Shown: positions 9,023 through 22,949, counted from the first letter of the stretch. The stretch is 64,000 nt of DNA from Lutraria lutraria (GCA_964023205.1 OZ026835.1:12420414-12484413); one strand, 5' to 3'. Notes: generated from the letters alone by a model not told the origin. A program made the numbers and translations.

Positions 9023-12000
9023 ATGGGCAACGAAGTAAGCCGACCGGTGCCCAAAGAGCGCCCTCTTGCGTTCGTCCGCCGGAAAATCGGTTTAATGACA
9101 AGGAGTGACAAAATTAACAGACTTGTAAGGTTGACTTTATTGGATGATAAAGTTAAACTCACAAAGTTTGCAGGTTAGTGCAGAATTTTAATTTATTCCT
9201 TGTAGCTGGAATGTAAAATGCTAATGAGAACGTGACGTTTCATGAAAATATTTTTAAAAAGTCTAAAAGATGTGTTTAGAAATGTTTGTACAATTGTAAT
9301 ATTGATTGCAATATTGCATACATGTATATCTAGAATTGAATTTAAATCTACCGATTTTTTATGATATCTAGCGACTCATTTTTTGGTACTATGAAGACAG
9401 TCAAAAATAGTGAATATTTTAGCAGACAGAATATGAAATAAACAAAAACAAATAAAACAAAATTAAATTTCGGAAAAATATCATATACGAAGATATGACT
9501 AGTTCGATAATAAGTGTTGTAAATAAAATATTAGGAAAGTGTATTTGTAGATTTAATATTCAATATATAATATTTTTTTAGATTTAATATTTCAAGTACT
9601 AATAGCCTATAAGCACAATGTCTTAAAACAATATTTTATTAATTGTTACTCTGCAAACTTTTTTCCATTCTACAAATGACAAAGTAAATTGTATCATAAC
9701 ATGTTGATATAATTGACGTTTTATGTTAATAATAAAAGTAATGTTTAAAATAGTCAAATATCTATTATGATACTTAATTACAGCCATTGTACAATAGTTA
9801 CAATTGGACGAACAGGGAGTTTGTAAATTTCATCTCTCAACGAAAAAAAACATACGTGACCGGGGTTTATTTTACGCTTCCATCTTTCTCATGTAGTGCT
9901 CGCAAGAATATTGAACGCATCCAATAGCCTTGCTGCTGGGTTAACTCTAAAACAAAATGGTTGAGTGTCTGTCTAGAGTGCAAGAGGTCCTGGTTCAATC
10001 CACAGTGAGGACCATGGACTTGTCTCGCTCCTAATTTACTTTACTCCTAAGCCAGATTAACAACTCAAGTACTAAAATGAATGTGATATGGTCTGGGACT
10101 CTGGGTAAGGGTGTAACCTCATAAACTACACTTTGGTCTCAAAAAGTGTAAACTACATGTATATTAGTATTCAGTCGATAATAACAAAACAACGCTTTTG
10201 GACCAAATTGTCGGTTTTTAAAATTGAGATCGTCACGCTTTCCATTTGAAAAAAAATATATAATTATTTAAAATCGGACCAAATAGAAGTGTATTGGGGA
10301 ATTTGTCTTATAGAAGTGGTCATTGGAACGAATTTGCTGTATAGTTTTATGTACAATTTATCAACCCTTCCAAATAACACATTTACGTGTATTTTTTTAC
10401 CAACACGTTACTAAGTTGATCACGTGACGTTATTGACGCGGCTTAGGCTACGGCGGTCCGTAGTAGGTTATCCGTGCAAGGAGCGTCACGTCAGTCACGG
10501 ATTTTAGTATATCTGACTCGAAATTGCCAGGCTTCAGTAGGAAATGAATGAATTAGTACCGGAATACTTAAGTTCTAGCAAAAATAAGTTTTCTAAACTG
10601 CATGTTTTCGAGTTATTAGATGATCAATCGATTGATGAATCGTCCTATCAAGATTAGTATCTCAGCATCATATTTGGGGCTGTTTTCAAACCCCTAGTTC
10701 AGTTTCGCCTAGTCTTATTTTAGTTAAATTACGTCAATAAATGTATTGTTTGCGATCAAATCATGCATACTATTTAAAATACAAATGTATTTTAATGGTC
10801 TTTCACTGAATGAAAACATCAAATTTAGCTCTAAGTAAATAAATAACTTAGTTCGACATATCATTTACTACTGAACTCTGACGTCACGAAGGAAATAGGG
10901 GAAAATAACAAGATAAGGCATACATATCCTTACAACAATAAATTGCCTATATGTTTTAAACAGACAAAATAATCTATTCTACAGGTCAATTTGACAATCT
11001 TTTGCCTATAAAATGTATACAACAGCAGGAAAGTTTTATAGATTATACGGGAAGAACATAAAAAAATATTTTCAGACCGGGGTTTATTGCCTAATTTCAA
11101 CCTCAATTCACTCCCAAAGCACTCCTGATTTCCATTTACCTTACCAAACCTAATTTGTTCTCCCAATCCTAAATTTAATTTTGGTCTGAAAGCTTTTGTT
11201 GTTGATATTTTGTATGGAATTTGTCTCCTAACTAAAACGTTTAACTGGGCCAATGACTATAGAATAGGATAGTGTCTGAAGATTGTACACATTAAGACAA
11301 ATTCTATTAATATTAGTCTTGTTTTGTTTAGCACGATCATTATTTTTCCTTAGTAAATGTTTTAAAGGCTGAACTAAATTAGCATAGTGATTTCTTCGTT
11401 TGTCTGATGGGGGTTACAAGTATCACTTGGCTCAGGAAAATCGTATAAACAATAAATATAAAAGTATAAACAATAAATGAATCCGCGTTTATAAAACACA
11501 AGTGAATGCAAAACATAGTGAATTTAGACGGTCTTAATATAATTATGTTTTTTTCAGCAAAGGCTAATCTCACTAAAAAGGAATTCCGAACTTACTGTGT
11601 GAAGGTTAGAGCTATTCTAAGTGAGTTCTATACCGATGTACCAGATATCGAGGACATGATTGAAGCCCTGGCATATGAGAATGATGCCATCTCACCCAAC
11701 AGCACACCAAGAAGTTCTGCTAGTTCCAACTCACTGATGTCACCTATATATCAAGATCCGGAAGTGCAGAAAAAGTTTAAACAATTCTGCTTGGAGAGGT
11801 ATGGCAAGGTATGTATATTTTACACGCAGTTTTTCCAGACATATACATTTTGTATATTGATAATGCTTATTTCTATTTCACATTCATGTACAAGTACCTC
11901 ATATTTACTACTTACTTTTATTTACCACTGATGACTTATTAATGTGACGTTGAGACTAAATTATTACGTCAATGACAGTACTTTTTATATGTGAAGCCAT

Positions 12001-15000
12001 AAATGAAAGATATATACATTGGTATTTCATGCCTCCTCTAATCAAGCAGATAAACTTCAAGAGAAACGAATCTACTGAAGCTGACGAAGGTGGAAGTTAC
12101 AAAGCAAATCTGATTATCACGATATTTGTCATACTACATGTCCACGTTTTCCCTTAAGTGTATTTTGTCTTACTGCCAAATTCAATGTACATGTACATGT
12201 AATTCATTCAATCCCAGATAGAGTTTATATATCCATTATGTCAATTTGTACGTATGTCACGTTACTGCCTAAGTACTAGTATACTAGTGCCCGTTTTATA
12301 AAACATGTGTAGGTACTTGTTCTTGCTTTTCTTACTTTACATTTTAGTACATGTACATGCATTTGTATTAAATTTTGTATTATTTGATATGTTTTAATAT
12401 CTAAAGGTTTATATTTAACTCTTTTTTTTGTGAGTGTATAATGAATTGCATACATAATACCAGGAAATATTTCATATACGTTTTAGCTTTACAGAGTCAT
12501 TCGTGTATGTCAATTTGCGATTTATATGTACATACGTACTCATGTCAAGTATGTTATATGTAGAAGGAGTCAAGTTTAGAAGAAACTTCGTAGAATCCAT
12601 TGATATTTCGCCCAGGAACGTCATTGGTTTGCACTGCTTTATTAATGACTGAAGTATGTATTTTTAACACACGTAAGTTGTACTGGACAATTTTAGAGAC
12701 TCAAAATATAAGTGAGATAATGAATACTAGTTTTATATCAGACGTTTGGCCAATGTTTGCTTGCCAAAGATTATCTCGCCTCACGTATCGTAGCCGTATT
12801 AACATGCTAATCAGTATGACGTTTGGTTTCCCACATATTCTAGGCTTTACTGGGTTTGTAATTGTGCCATCTTGTCTCTTGTGTTCATTCTCAGGGGAAA
12901 CATGAAATCTGCTCACCAAGACTAGCTATTACCATGAAGGCTACAAATGGTTGTGATGAAAAGTCGGTCACACTTACAACATTGCCACCATCTACACACA
13001 AAGATGCCTTAGAGATCCCAGTGAGCGCCAACCCAACACGGCAACCTGTGACAGATCCTGCAAACAGCAAGAAGCTAACGAAACCGGTTTCGGACCCATG
13101 CACAATGGAGATTCCAGTGTTTGCCAGTCCATCACGACACCCAGTGGTGGACACCCCTGAGCAGCCATTGACAAAGGAGAAGTTGCAAATACCAGGCAAC
13201 AAAGACGTTCCAGACTTCAACAATCCTACTCGACAACATATGGTCTTCAGTCCAGTTCCACGACTGCAATTACCCATAAGCCCCGATGATGACCTAATGC
13301 GTGTACCGGTATTAGGACAACCTCCGTTGGATAAATCAATGAAGGAGGAATGTTTGAATAACGGAAATATATCGCCACATGTACAGCAAGTCATTAACAA
13401 AGAAGTGACATCAGCTCCTGTGTCCGCTAACCAACCACGACAGGAATGGTGTAATTCTATGAAGTGTGAGACAATGAAGAAACCTGTTGTAAATCCAGAA
13501 TTAATGGCGGTACCTGTGTTCAAATGTCCATCAAGACAGCCTGTGGACTTCAGTCCAGTATTGCGTCAGACACTTGAGACATCAACTGAGAACAAAGATT
13601 CACAGGAAACCATAGGCTTCGCCAACCCAACACGGCAACCTATGGTATTCAGTCCTGTTAGACGCATAAAACAAGGGGGACCAGAATACAGCACAGATTT
13701 ACAAGAAGTCCCAGCGTTCGCCATTCCAACACGGCAACCAGTGGTCATAAGTCCTGTAATGCGCCAAGCTCAAGGGGAGCCAGATTTCAACACAAAATCA
13801 CAAGAAGTAACAGCGTTCGCCAACCCAACAAGGCAACCTGTTGGAATTAATTCTGTTAAAAATAAGACCGGAAAGAAAACTGCTGCTAATCCAGCATCAG
13901 ATGAAGTCCCTGTGTTCAACAGTCCATCAAGACAGCCTGTGGTATTCAGTCCTGTAATGTGCCGAGCATCAGATAGAAAACCACCTATGAATACAGAGAC
14001 ACAGGAAGACCCAGTGTTCGCCAACCCAACACGGCAACAATTGGTATTCAGTCCTGGTATGTGCCAAGCACAAGGGGTGCCAGATTTCAACCCAGAATCA
14101 CAGGAAGTTACAGCGTTCGCCAACCCAACATGGCAACCTGTTGGAAATAATTCGGTTAAAAATAAGACCAGAAAGAAACCTGCTGCTGCATCAGATGAAG
14201 TCCGAGTCTTCAAAAGTCCAACAAGACAACCTGTGGTATTCAGTCCAGTATTGCGGCAGACACTTGAGACACCAGCCATGACAAAAGGGTCACAGGAAGT
14301 CCCTGAGTTCACCACTCCAACACGGCAACCAGTGGTCATAAGTCCTGTAATGCGCCAAGCTCAAGGGGAGCCAGATTTCAACACAAAATCACAAGAAGTA
14401 ACAGCGTTCGCCAACCCAACAAGGCAACCTGTTGGAATTAATTCTGTTAAAAATAAGACCGGAAAGAAAACTGCTGCTAATCCAGCGTCAGATGAAGTCC
14501 CTGTGTTCAACAGTCCATCAAGACAGCCTGTGGTATTCAGTCCTGTAATGTGCCGAGCATCAGATAGAAAACCACCTATGAATACAGATACACAGGAAGT
14601 CCCAGTGTTCGCCAACCCAACACGGCAACAAGTGGTCTTCAGTCCTGTTATACGCCAAGCACACGGAGGACTAGATTTCAACACGGAATCACAGGAATTC
14701 CCAGCGTTCGCCAACCCAACACGGCAACCTGCTATATGTAAGACTAAACATAAACCTGCAACAAATCCAGCATCGGTGGAAGTCCCTGTGTTCACAAGTC
14801 CATCGCGACAACCTGTGTTGTTTAGTCCTTTAATGCGCAAAGCACAAGGGGAACCAGATTTTAATACAGAATCGCAGGAAGTCACAGCGTTCGCCAACCC
14901 AACACGGCAACCTGTGGAATGTGTTTCATTGAGGAAACCTACAGTGAATCCAGACTTAATGGAAATTCCTGTGTTCAAGAGTCCATCTCGACAACCAGTG

Positions 15001-17297
15001 GTTTTCAGCCCCGTAATGCGTCAGACATTGATGAAACATGATTTTAATGCAGAAGGTCATGAAGTTCCAATGGTCATTAGTCCATCACGACAGCCTGTAG
15101 TGTTCAGTCCCGTAATGAGCCAAGCAATAGAGAGAACAGATCTGGACCCAGAGGTAGATCAAGAAGGTACAATGTTCGCCAACCCAACACGGCCACATTT
15201 GTATACACCTCAAAGTGAAATGGCACTGTCGATTGTCGGCGACCATAGTGTTCACAATCCAAATGAGCATCCTGAAAGACACAGTCCTGTTAAGAATCCG
15301 TCCCGTATGCTAGGGAAGATAAATAAAGGGCTACTGACCAGAAAGAACGTAACAACGCCCAAACCCAAAGTACCTTCCAAAAAGTCAAATGTGTCAGAAA
15401 ACCGGATGCTAAAATCCACCAAACAGACAATGGAAGTCAAAGTAGGTCCTACATCCAACAGAGAGTTAAATGGAAAGCAGAAGTCTGATAGCCGCAAACC
15501 AAATGTTATGCGCAGATGCATTGATAAGCTTAATGGCAAGAAAGAAAATGACCATACTAAAAGATCCAATGTAATTAAAGTAAAACCAGCTAGTCCAGGC
15601 TTGCCTGCGCAGAACTACAAGAAATTTCTCTCTCAAAAACCTGGTCTAACCCAACGAGCAAAGAAAAAAGTTATTTCTCAAGTAAGTATAATTTTTTAGC
15701 AAATAATATCCTACATTACTATATGTATATGTACCTGTGCTAGCTACATGTTCATATTTTTTAGTATTTTTTCATTTCTATTTCCCGCGTGAAAACTAAA
15801 TAAGTACAAGTACATAGTTTAGTGTATACCCATTCATTTACATACTGATATCAATGCCAGCGTTTATTTGATACACACCATGTATAACAATTAACGCAAA
15901 ATTGACAATAAATAATAATCTAAAATGTTATACATTGCATTCTATTTCCGACATCAACAATGAGAAGTATATAATACTATGTTAAACAAACTGTAATGCA
16001 TTTATACATTAATTATATGTTCATTTCTTTTTTATATATATTATATATTTGCATTAATGAATTTGATAAGAATATATACAAAACAAATGTACATCAAATA
16101 CAATTAAAATACACTGTAATATATCATATACTGTACCTTTTTCATAATACCTGCAGACTAACTTGAGACCAGACAAGGGAATTGTATGGCCAACAGAGTT
16201 AGAAGGTCTAAGTCGTTTAAACAAGGCTTACTATGTAGAACAATTCCTTCGCACTGAATTGTTCAAACAAAGATGTAAAAGAAAAGAAAAGGGAGGAAGT
16301 GTCTGGATGAATGGTTTAAGCAAGTTTCAACTTTGGGTGATCGAGTAAGTCGGCTTCATATTATATTTCAATGTGTGTCACACATAAATTAAGTTTTAAT
16401 AAATGAATAGGTAAGCCACAATGCTTTATGAAGCAAATTTTTCATTCATAATTTAAAGGGTTGTTCGTCAATGTATATGTATCATTATTAATTATCGCTA
16501 AACTGCGATGTACATAGTCAGTTACATACATGCCATGAAAATACCAGTAATTGCAAGCACATCAATATAAACGTATACATTCATATTATACACGTAGTCC
16601 ATCAGTTCACTCACTTGGTGGACAATAGTTCATACCTTGGAAATGCAAGTGTTTTCTACCACATGACAATTCATCTGATGAAAGTATATTGCAGTTATAT
16701 ATGCATGTATCTATCCTTTTAAATGTGGATACGAACTGATAAAACAATCTTGAAAATTTGTCAAGATAATTTATTATGTTTTGTTAAGAACTAACTGGTT
16801 TTAAAAAGTGTTATTCTTCTTCCACTTGAACTGCACATGATTGTTAAGATACACATTCGTATCATTTCTACTCACCAATTTAATAAATAATGGAGGTGTT
16901 TCCAAAGTTTCTGTTTCTGTAAAGTTTAAACAGTTTTAAAATACAGGAAGGGTAATCTTGCAATGGTACAAATATCCCTCAACCACTGGGCCCTAAATTA
17001 AAAATATATATGTTTGTCCTAACGCTACCCAAGATTGAAATTTTGGATACGTAGACCTCAAAAATATAAAAGAAATGTTTTCAGAATCCGTCAAGCTAGG
17101 ACAAACATTCATATAATATCTCTTGGTCTGGTTCTAGGGAAGTTTCCAGGTGTTTTTCTAGCGTAACAGTGTTTTTGTCATCTTACAGAAATCAAGGAAC
17201 TGATGCAATTGAAGCTGTATTGGACACAGTTCCTAAGAACAAAACAGATGCAGTAGCCAAAGTGCGATGCTGGAGAAGTGATTCACCTGAATGTTAG
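9023..17297 (+). CDS. Unrecognised repeat protein, 1,161 aa, five coding exons
   Basis: Coding exons: 9023-9173, 11558-11808, 12895-15681, 16157-16344, 17189-17297 (stop); intron phases 1,0,0,2. The protein starts MGNEVSRP, a good N-myristoylation pattern (Gly2, Ser6). Residues 10-134 form a compact, basic, probably folded domain (RPLAFVRRKIGLMTRSDK...). Residues ~175-900, in one large exon, are disordered and hold about 21 copies of P-[S/T]-R-Q-P-[V/M], about a dozen followed by VFSP. Residues ~900-1063 are very basic (many Lys/Arg). The last ~100 residues (WPTELEGLSRLNKAYYVEQF...) look folded and probably helical. I recognise no family; the S-P dipeptides suggest proline-directed kinase sites. 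The start is the first ATG after the NRF1/CRE sites. Location is unclear: myristoylation suggests membrane, the basic tail suggests nucleic acid. Confidence 0.82.
9930..10150 (+). mobile_element. tRNA-derived SINE
   Basis: In the first intron of the repeat-protein gene. It has an A-box-like TGGTTGAGTGT and, about 35 bp on, a B-box-like GGTTCAATCC, the internal promoter pair of tRNA-derived SINEs. The body runs into an AT-rich tail near 10,150. The ends are approximate. Confidence 0.6.
13741..14588 (+). repeat. Near-identical 257-bp duplication inside exon 3
   Basis: The stretch 13,741-13,997 recurs at 14,332-14,588 with essentially one difference (gcatca versus gcgtca near the middle). The offset is 591 bp, or 197 codons, so the frame is kept. 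Neighbouring repeat units in the same exon are far more diverged. This points to recent unequal exchange or gene conversion that lengthened the protein repeat region. Confidence 0.9.
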
Positions 17298-17984
17298 CAA
17301 TTTCCAATTCAACATCAACTTAATCAAAAAATTGAATTAATCTTATGACTGATCTGATAGATTTCATAATTTTGGTCATCCGTTAATTTTCTGCGATCTT
17401 TTTAATTTTAGTAACGAGATTTTTTTCAAACTTGTTAAAAGTCATTATTGAAACCTTTTTAACTTTATTTTTAATAGTTCGGTTCAGGTTTATTCATTTC
17501 ACTTATTTGTTATCGCGCACAGTGTGTGATTCTTTCAGAAACTACAAATGTATCAAGATATTTAGATTTCTATTCAAATTATTTTTTTTGTCTTCAGTAT
17601 ATGATCACTGGATAAAAGTAGAAAACACAGTTTATAGTTCTAAGATATTTTACTAACTAGTTATTGGATGTCAACATTATTTGTTTTCTTTCCTTAATTC
17701 AGGATTTATTTTTTTAAACAAAGATTTTTTTCATTTTCTTAAATTTTCTTTCAAATGATTTTGTTCCTTATTTCAGCTCCTATTAATTGTTTTGTTTCAA
17801 ATTACTTTTTTTGTCAAGCAACATTATTCATATGTACCTGATGATAAGCATAAATGCTTACCTTGAATCAAACAAAATTTAATATTGAACAGTACATATC
17901 ACCTGTACATCAAACATGGCACTCCTTCTCTACATTGTGATGAATCAGAGGCATCAGTAAGTGATATCAGAAAGCATACATTCA

Positions 17985-18345
17985 AACAAGAACAACAACA
18001 GCAGTAACAAGAACAAACACATCAGCAACAGAATCCCCACCAACAACAACATAACAGCAGCAGCATCATCAACAACAACACAACAACAGCACTACCACCA
18101 CAACCACAAACAGCACCTGCATTAAAACACCACCAGCAACAACAACTGCATCAACAACAACATCAGCACTACCTACAACCACCACCACCACAACAGCAGC
18201 ACTTTTACAAAATACACCAGCAACAATACCACTACTACCAACAGCAACAGCAGAACAATAACATCAGCAATAATAGCACCATTAACAACACATGCAAAAA
18301 CAATAGCAAAAACATCAGAAACAATACAACAGCACCACAACCAAC
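17985..18345 (+). repeat. Degenerate CAA/CAG/CCA trinucleotide tract
   Basis: About 360 bp made mostly of CAA, CAG, ACC and CAT triplets with almost no T on the plus strand apart from interruptions. In-frame stops (taa) show that it is not coding as it stands. It probably arose by slippage. The minus-strand open frame across it (18,173-18,385) is compositional. Confidence 0.8.
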
Positions 18346-18703
18346 AACTTTGATTAATGAAAATATTGCATACAAAGCAATGCATAATTTAAACTTTATA
18401 CCAGGATCCATAGCTCATATAAGTTCTGTGAACAGTCTGGCTATCGTACATTTCCATTTTAATCAGATATTAATTAAATTTACCAATACTTTTTACCTGT
18501 ATGATGTAGTCAGAGCCATATATTTTCGTTATTTACGTTTATTTCGTGATACAACCTGTAAGCTTTATATTGAATACAGGAGTACTTTAAGAATAACAAA
18601 AAAGGAACTACACATGTTCCTACATACTCCTTATGTTCATCTAAGTGGATATTGTAATATTGCACAATGATAATGCACACGAAAGATTTATTTCAATGAG
18701 TTA

Positions 18704-18915
18704 GAACAAAAGTCTAGGATGGACCTACCAATCTATTCCTAGAAGTTCTATCTCACAAATAATTTATCTTTCTCCGAGTTATTTGTTCAGAGAGATACTA
18801 ATTGGTGTAAAACCATAAATTTCACAAGCCTGATTTTTTTTCAAAAGAAATCAACAAACTCTTTTTGAAAGAACAACAGTCTAGGATAGACCTATCAGTC
18901 TTTTTCTAGAAGTTC
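18704..18915 (+). repeat. Pair of ~45-bp direct repeats
   Basis: The words gtctaggatggacctaccaa...cctagaagttct (18,704-18,749) recur as gtctaggatagacctatcag...tctagaagttct (18,871-18,915), about 167 bp apart. The spacer shows no further similarity that I can see. Origin unknown. Confidence 0.6.
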
Positions 18916-20489
18916 TTTTAAACATGGGCGTAGTTCTTTTATGTATCAAATGACACAAATATTTGTAGTAGTTACTGTACTACAATTCATAATTGGTCAT
19001 TCCTATGATAAGTTGATCTATAACCTGATAGAAATTACTTTATTATGACATTCAGTGGTGTAGACAGACATAGGTTTAGATTTTGAATTCTTACACATGA
19101 CCAATTCTTTAACACTTCAGGGAAAGATGGTTATGTCCATTGGACATGTATCAAATAATTTTGTTTTATCACAAAGTGTTGTGGTAACATACTGGTAGCA
19201 TAAATTATCAGTCAGCCTACTCTTACCACTAGGTAAATAAATCTATATGCACCATTTTCATTATTTAGTCAGAAATAATTTTACATAAAGAATGTGAATC
19301 AAACAAAATTCATAGAAAAATAGAATAAATATATATTTTTTTAAAATAACATAGAAGCCAACCAAATTACGAAGACACAAATTGTTATACCATATCATAA
19401 CCTGCTCCCAATGAAATATACGAAAAAGTGTTAACATGTACACGTAGATCTATTGTACAATGCTAAGAGAAAAAAACACAAATTTAAAGTGACAAAAGCT
19501 TAAAAAGTAGTTTTTAACTAATTGGTCACAAAAACTAGGATATTTTCTACCATAGACTGACCAGTTACCTGAAACCAAACTCATTACAAGAATAATGTTC
19601 GATCCATTTTTATAAGAACTGGTGAAAGAAGTTCACCTTTGTAATATCAATGTAAAAATGTTTTGTTCAGTTAGTGTGCTTCTATAATACACAACGCCGC
19701 TGATTCACTGCAATGTATTTTATGAGTACTTGGTTAGTTTTACAGGCAATGTTCGCCGTTCAATTTGTATTTATAGCAGGCCACAAACTTGATCGAGTTA
19801 TAGGCTATCACCAGGTACATTTGAATAATAACATAAATTTAACATCAGAGAGAAATACCGTAAGTGGATAATAATTTGTAGAATAGGTAAGAAAATTAAA
19901 ATTGGGTTTTCCTTAGAGATATTAATATCAATATACAAATGTACATTGTATTTACAGTAATTTTCATTGGAAGATAATTCATAGGAGTTCAAATTACATG
20001 TACTTTGAAATTATTTTAAATTGTTTCAATGGTTATTCTTTTTAATGGTACGTTGTAATTCTGTTTTTAAAATGTCTAAGAACTGTATTACTGTTATTTA
20101 TGTTTACAGTATATATTTTATATTACAAAAAAAATACATCTATTGATGAAGAACTTATTCTAATGTTAAGCATTTTAGTAAAAATTGAAAATCAGACCAA
20201 AAATGATGTTGAGATTATGTCAGACAGTGTATCTCATGTATAGAAGCAATAAAGTTATTTTACAACTATATAAACATGTCTGTATTGTTTATGCACAACT
20301 GTGGAAATAGACACAAATGCATTCATTCATTTGGATGTAACGCCATTTTTCAACAATGTTTCGGTTATATACGGAGGCCGGTTCCCCTTACCAGTTTTCC
20401 TAGACTGTTTTCTATCCAGTATTAACTTACCCTTCCACAAACAGCTGACAACTTCTCCACTTGTGGAGGGAAATCAACATTTTTGTCAA

Positions 20490-20590
20490 ATTTTCATAGA
20501 AGGGTATGATCTGCCGCGACCAGGTATCGAATCCAGATTGTCGTGTTACAAGTCCAGCGCCAAACACTTGCCCACGGGCTCAAAGTCATA
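20490..20590 (-). mobile_element. tRNA-derived SINE fragment
   Basis: On the minus strand a tRNA-like stretch ends with the B-box-like GGATTCGATACC (plus-strand 20,523-20,534). The 5' half is degenerate and a long body is not visible, so this is probably a truncated SINE and not a functional tRNA gene. Confidence 0.5.
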
Positions 20591-20599
20591 AGTAAAGAT

Positions 20600-22949
20600 A
20601 GAAGGTGGATACATATTGACTGGGAGGATTAGTCAAACTGTAAATAAGATGTTTGTGGTGAAATATCACTAAATACTTGCAGTCAATTTTTGTGAATAAG
20701 GTCTCGTATACACACCGTATACCCGGAAAAGCTGAGTACAGAACTTTCAATTTCAACTTCAAGCGGGAAGTAAGTATATCGGCTTGATTTATATTTATCT
20801 TGAATGTTCCTAACAAAACCAACTGTGTACAATTATTCGCTACTAAACTTGATATATAAATATTCGAAATTGTAAAACCGTGCATTTTTCAGCGAGAAAT
20901 CGCTATATAGATGTGTGCTATTTTTTTTAAAGAAAACGCGTCGTGTGTTAAATCCATATCTCTAAATGCCTTTTTCACAAAAAATGACCGAATCTTTAAA
21001 GATACCATCATTTAGTTCAATCTATTTCCTCTCCATATGCAAAATAGCTTTTCATTCTCCTTTTCCGCAAAGATAATGATGCATAAAATGGGCATGTTCT
21101 TGCATTTTTGAGAACGTCAAACATAGTTAATTGTAAAACTTGCGAACCTTGAATACAGTTAGAACGTTAGATATGATAACGCCAAACACAGTTGCCATAT
21201 ACTTCTAACTGAGACCTTTTCTAAACTTTAAAATTCCAACAAATCGCAAGTACATATACGGATATTAACATATCATAGACAGGGCTCTATATGCTATACT
21301 GCTTCAGAAACATGTATAGGGTCCCAAAAGGGTGTGATATACTTTGATTATAAATCTAAATTATACGTACAATGAAGGTTGTTTATACAATAAGAGTATA
21401 ATGTTAAAACAAAATTGTTCCCTATAGTCTAACACAAAAACAGTGGGTTTTATGTAGAGACACTCTATAAGAACTGATAAACACAATTTTAACACTTAAT
21501 TAACACTACGATTTTCCAATGATATAGTTCACACCCGTGTGTCACGTTGATTCCCTTGTCTGTGATATCCACATCACGTGACTTGTTTTCATCAACTAAT
21601 ACATTACGTAGATCACCAGGATGTCTGTAGATAGTAGTTAAAGAAAAAAAGTCCGGCTACAGGTCTTTCAGATAGCATGCAGTGGTTTATTCCAATGCCA
21701 TCAGAGTTCATCCTCACGCAGTAAATTTCATTAAGAACCACGCGGACGGTGAATGTTCATCTCTGTCACAGATGCCTGATTTTCACTATTTGGATTTGAT
21801 CCTGCAACTTGAATTAAAATGTTTACAATGACATTTGATCAAGTGGTGAATGACTTCTGTGAACCGCAGAAATAAATGAAATCGTCGCCTTGTAACGTTA
21901 TTCTGGCCGCCATTTTGATGTTTTCGGGTCAAAAGTTTAAGATGTAAATTTATTATATAATGTGAAAGATACTGTAATAACTTATCAATATTTGGAATTT
22001 ATATGATATAATTTATGTATATAGATGAACTAAATTGGACATGTGACTTTAACTTTCAGCATTTCATTGGTACGTATATAATTGCAAAGAAATTGTGATT
22101 TCGGATATTACTTTTTCGGATAGTGTATAAATTTATAACATTCACACACTAAAGTACGTTTCATTATTTGTTGCTGTTCTGATTTTTCGATAATAATATT
22201 AGTATGTTTTCCTATGGTGCATTTAAATTAGTCCAATTGAAAAATAAGTCTCACTTTTATTACACATTTATATGCACTAATTGAGTAATTCTAAAGACTG
22301 TTTTTGACGGCGAGACACTTTTATATTTGGCCCCGAAAACATAGTTTTTAGCCAAACCATAAGAAATTTTGTTTGTACTCATTTTGGTCCACTAAGACTC
22401 CAATGCTTAAAAAGTTTTCCGTGAAAAGCGGTGAAAAACTAATAAGTTAACTGAACAGTACCGACACTCCTTGAAGTTGAAACGGTATTACTGCCCACCC
22501 ACCAGTACTTTTTTAAGCGATTCTCAGTACAGTAACTGGTACCGGTATCCAAACCTAGCATTGATAATGTCACTTAGTAAAATTGTAAATTACTGGATTC
22601 TTGCTAATCTTTTGGAATCTTTTCGTCCTAAAGTAAAATCAGTTTTTAAGGATGTTGAACTTCTTTTAGACATGCTCAGTGTATGCGAGTATGGAGAAAT
22701 GCAATGAATGGGACAATCATTTACGGACGTAATGCGTTGGACATGTTTATTGATATAATAGTATAAGTCTTTAAATTAAGTACTGTGATTTTTGTCATAT
22801 TTTATAAAAATTATGTATACAAGTCAGATATATATCCTTTAACACCCTGCATTTTTTTGCATACTATTAATTTGTTGTACATTTATGTCATTAATTATAA
22901 TATTTATATAGTGATTAGTATATACATCAATTTTTATTAGGTTGAAGTC
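20600..22949 (+). other. Intergenic DNA and probable AMBRA1 promoter
   Basis: About 2.3 kb without a supported coding exon. ggccgccatttt at 21,905-21,916 is a YY1-type element of the kind found at transcription starts. A pyrimidine-rich tract ending ttattag lies directly before the AMBRA1 start-codon exon at about 22,940, so at least one untranslated 5' exon probably lies here, perhaps near 21,900. The 78-codon open frame at 22,471-22,707 has no recognisable domain. Confidence 0.45.

Larger units (their letters stand above)
17298..20253 (+). other. Probable 3'UTR or downstream DNA of repeat-protein gene
   Basis: No further coding exon is seen after the stop at 17,295-17,297. An AATAAA at about 20,248 followed by a GT-rich stretch (tgtctgtattgttt) is a candidate poly(A) site, which would give an unusually long 3'UTR of about 3 kb. 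Earlier sites are not clear. Short open frames here have no domain content. Confidence 0.35.

Noticed and set aside
12891..14978. Long minus-strand open frames (up to 210 codons) rich in Gly/Thr/Cys
   Set aside because: They are antisense to the repeat exon of the 1,161-aa protein. Repeated codons such as CGA/CAA/ACA keep the opposite frame open, and they have no independent structure.
13018..15130. RQPVVFSP repeats as PP1-docking RVxF motifs
   Set aside because: The spacing from Arg to the V-x-F core is too long and contains Pro, so the accepted RVxF pattern is not met.
18173..18385. 70-codon Val/Leu-rich open frame
   Set aside because: It is the complement of the CAA/CAG-type tract; composition alone explains it.
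22471..22707. 78-codon open frame just upstream of AMBRA1
   Set aside because: No domain, no usable splice donor in frame with AMBRA1, and the AMBRA1 ATG sits right after its own acceptor.
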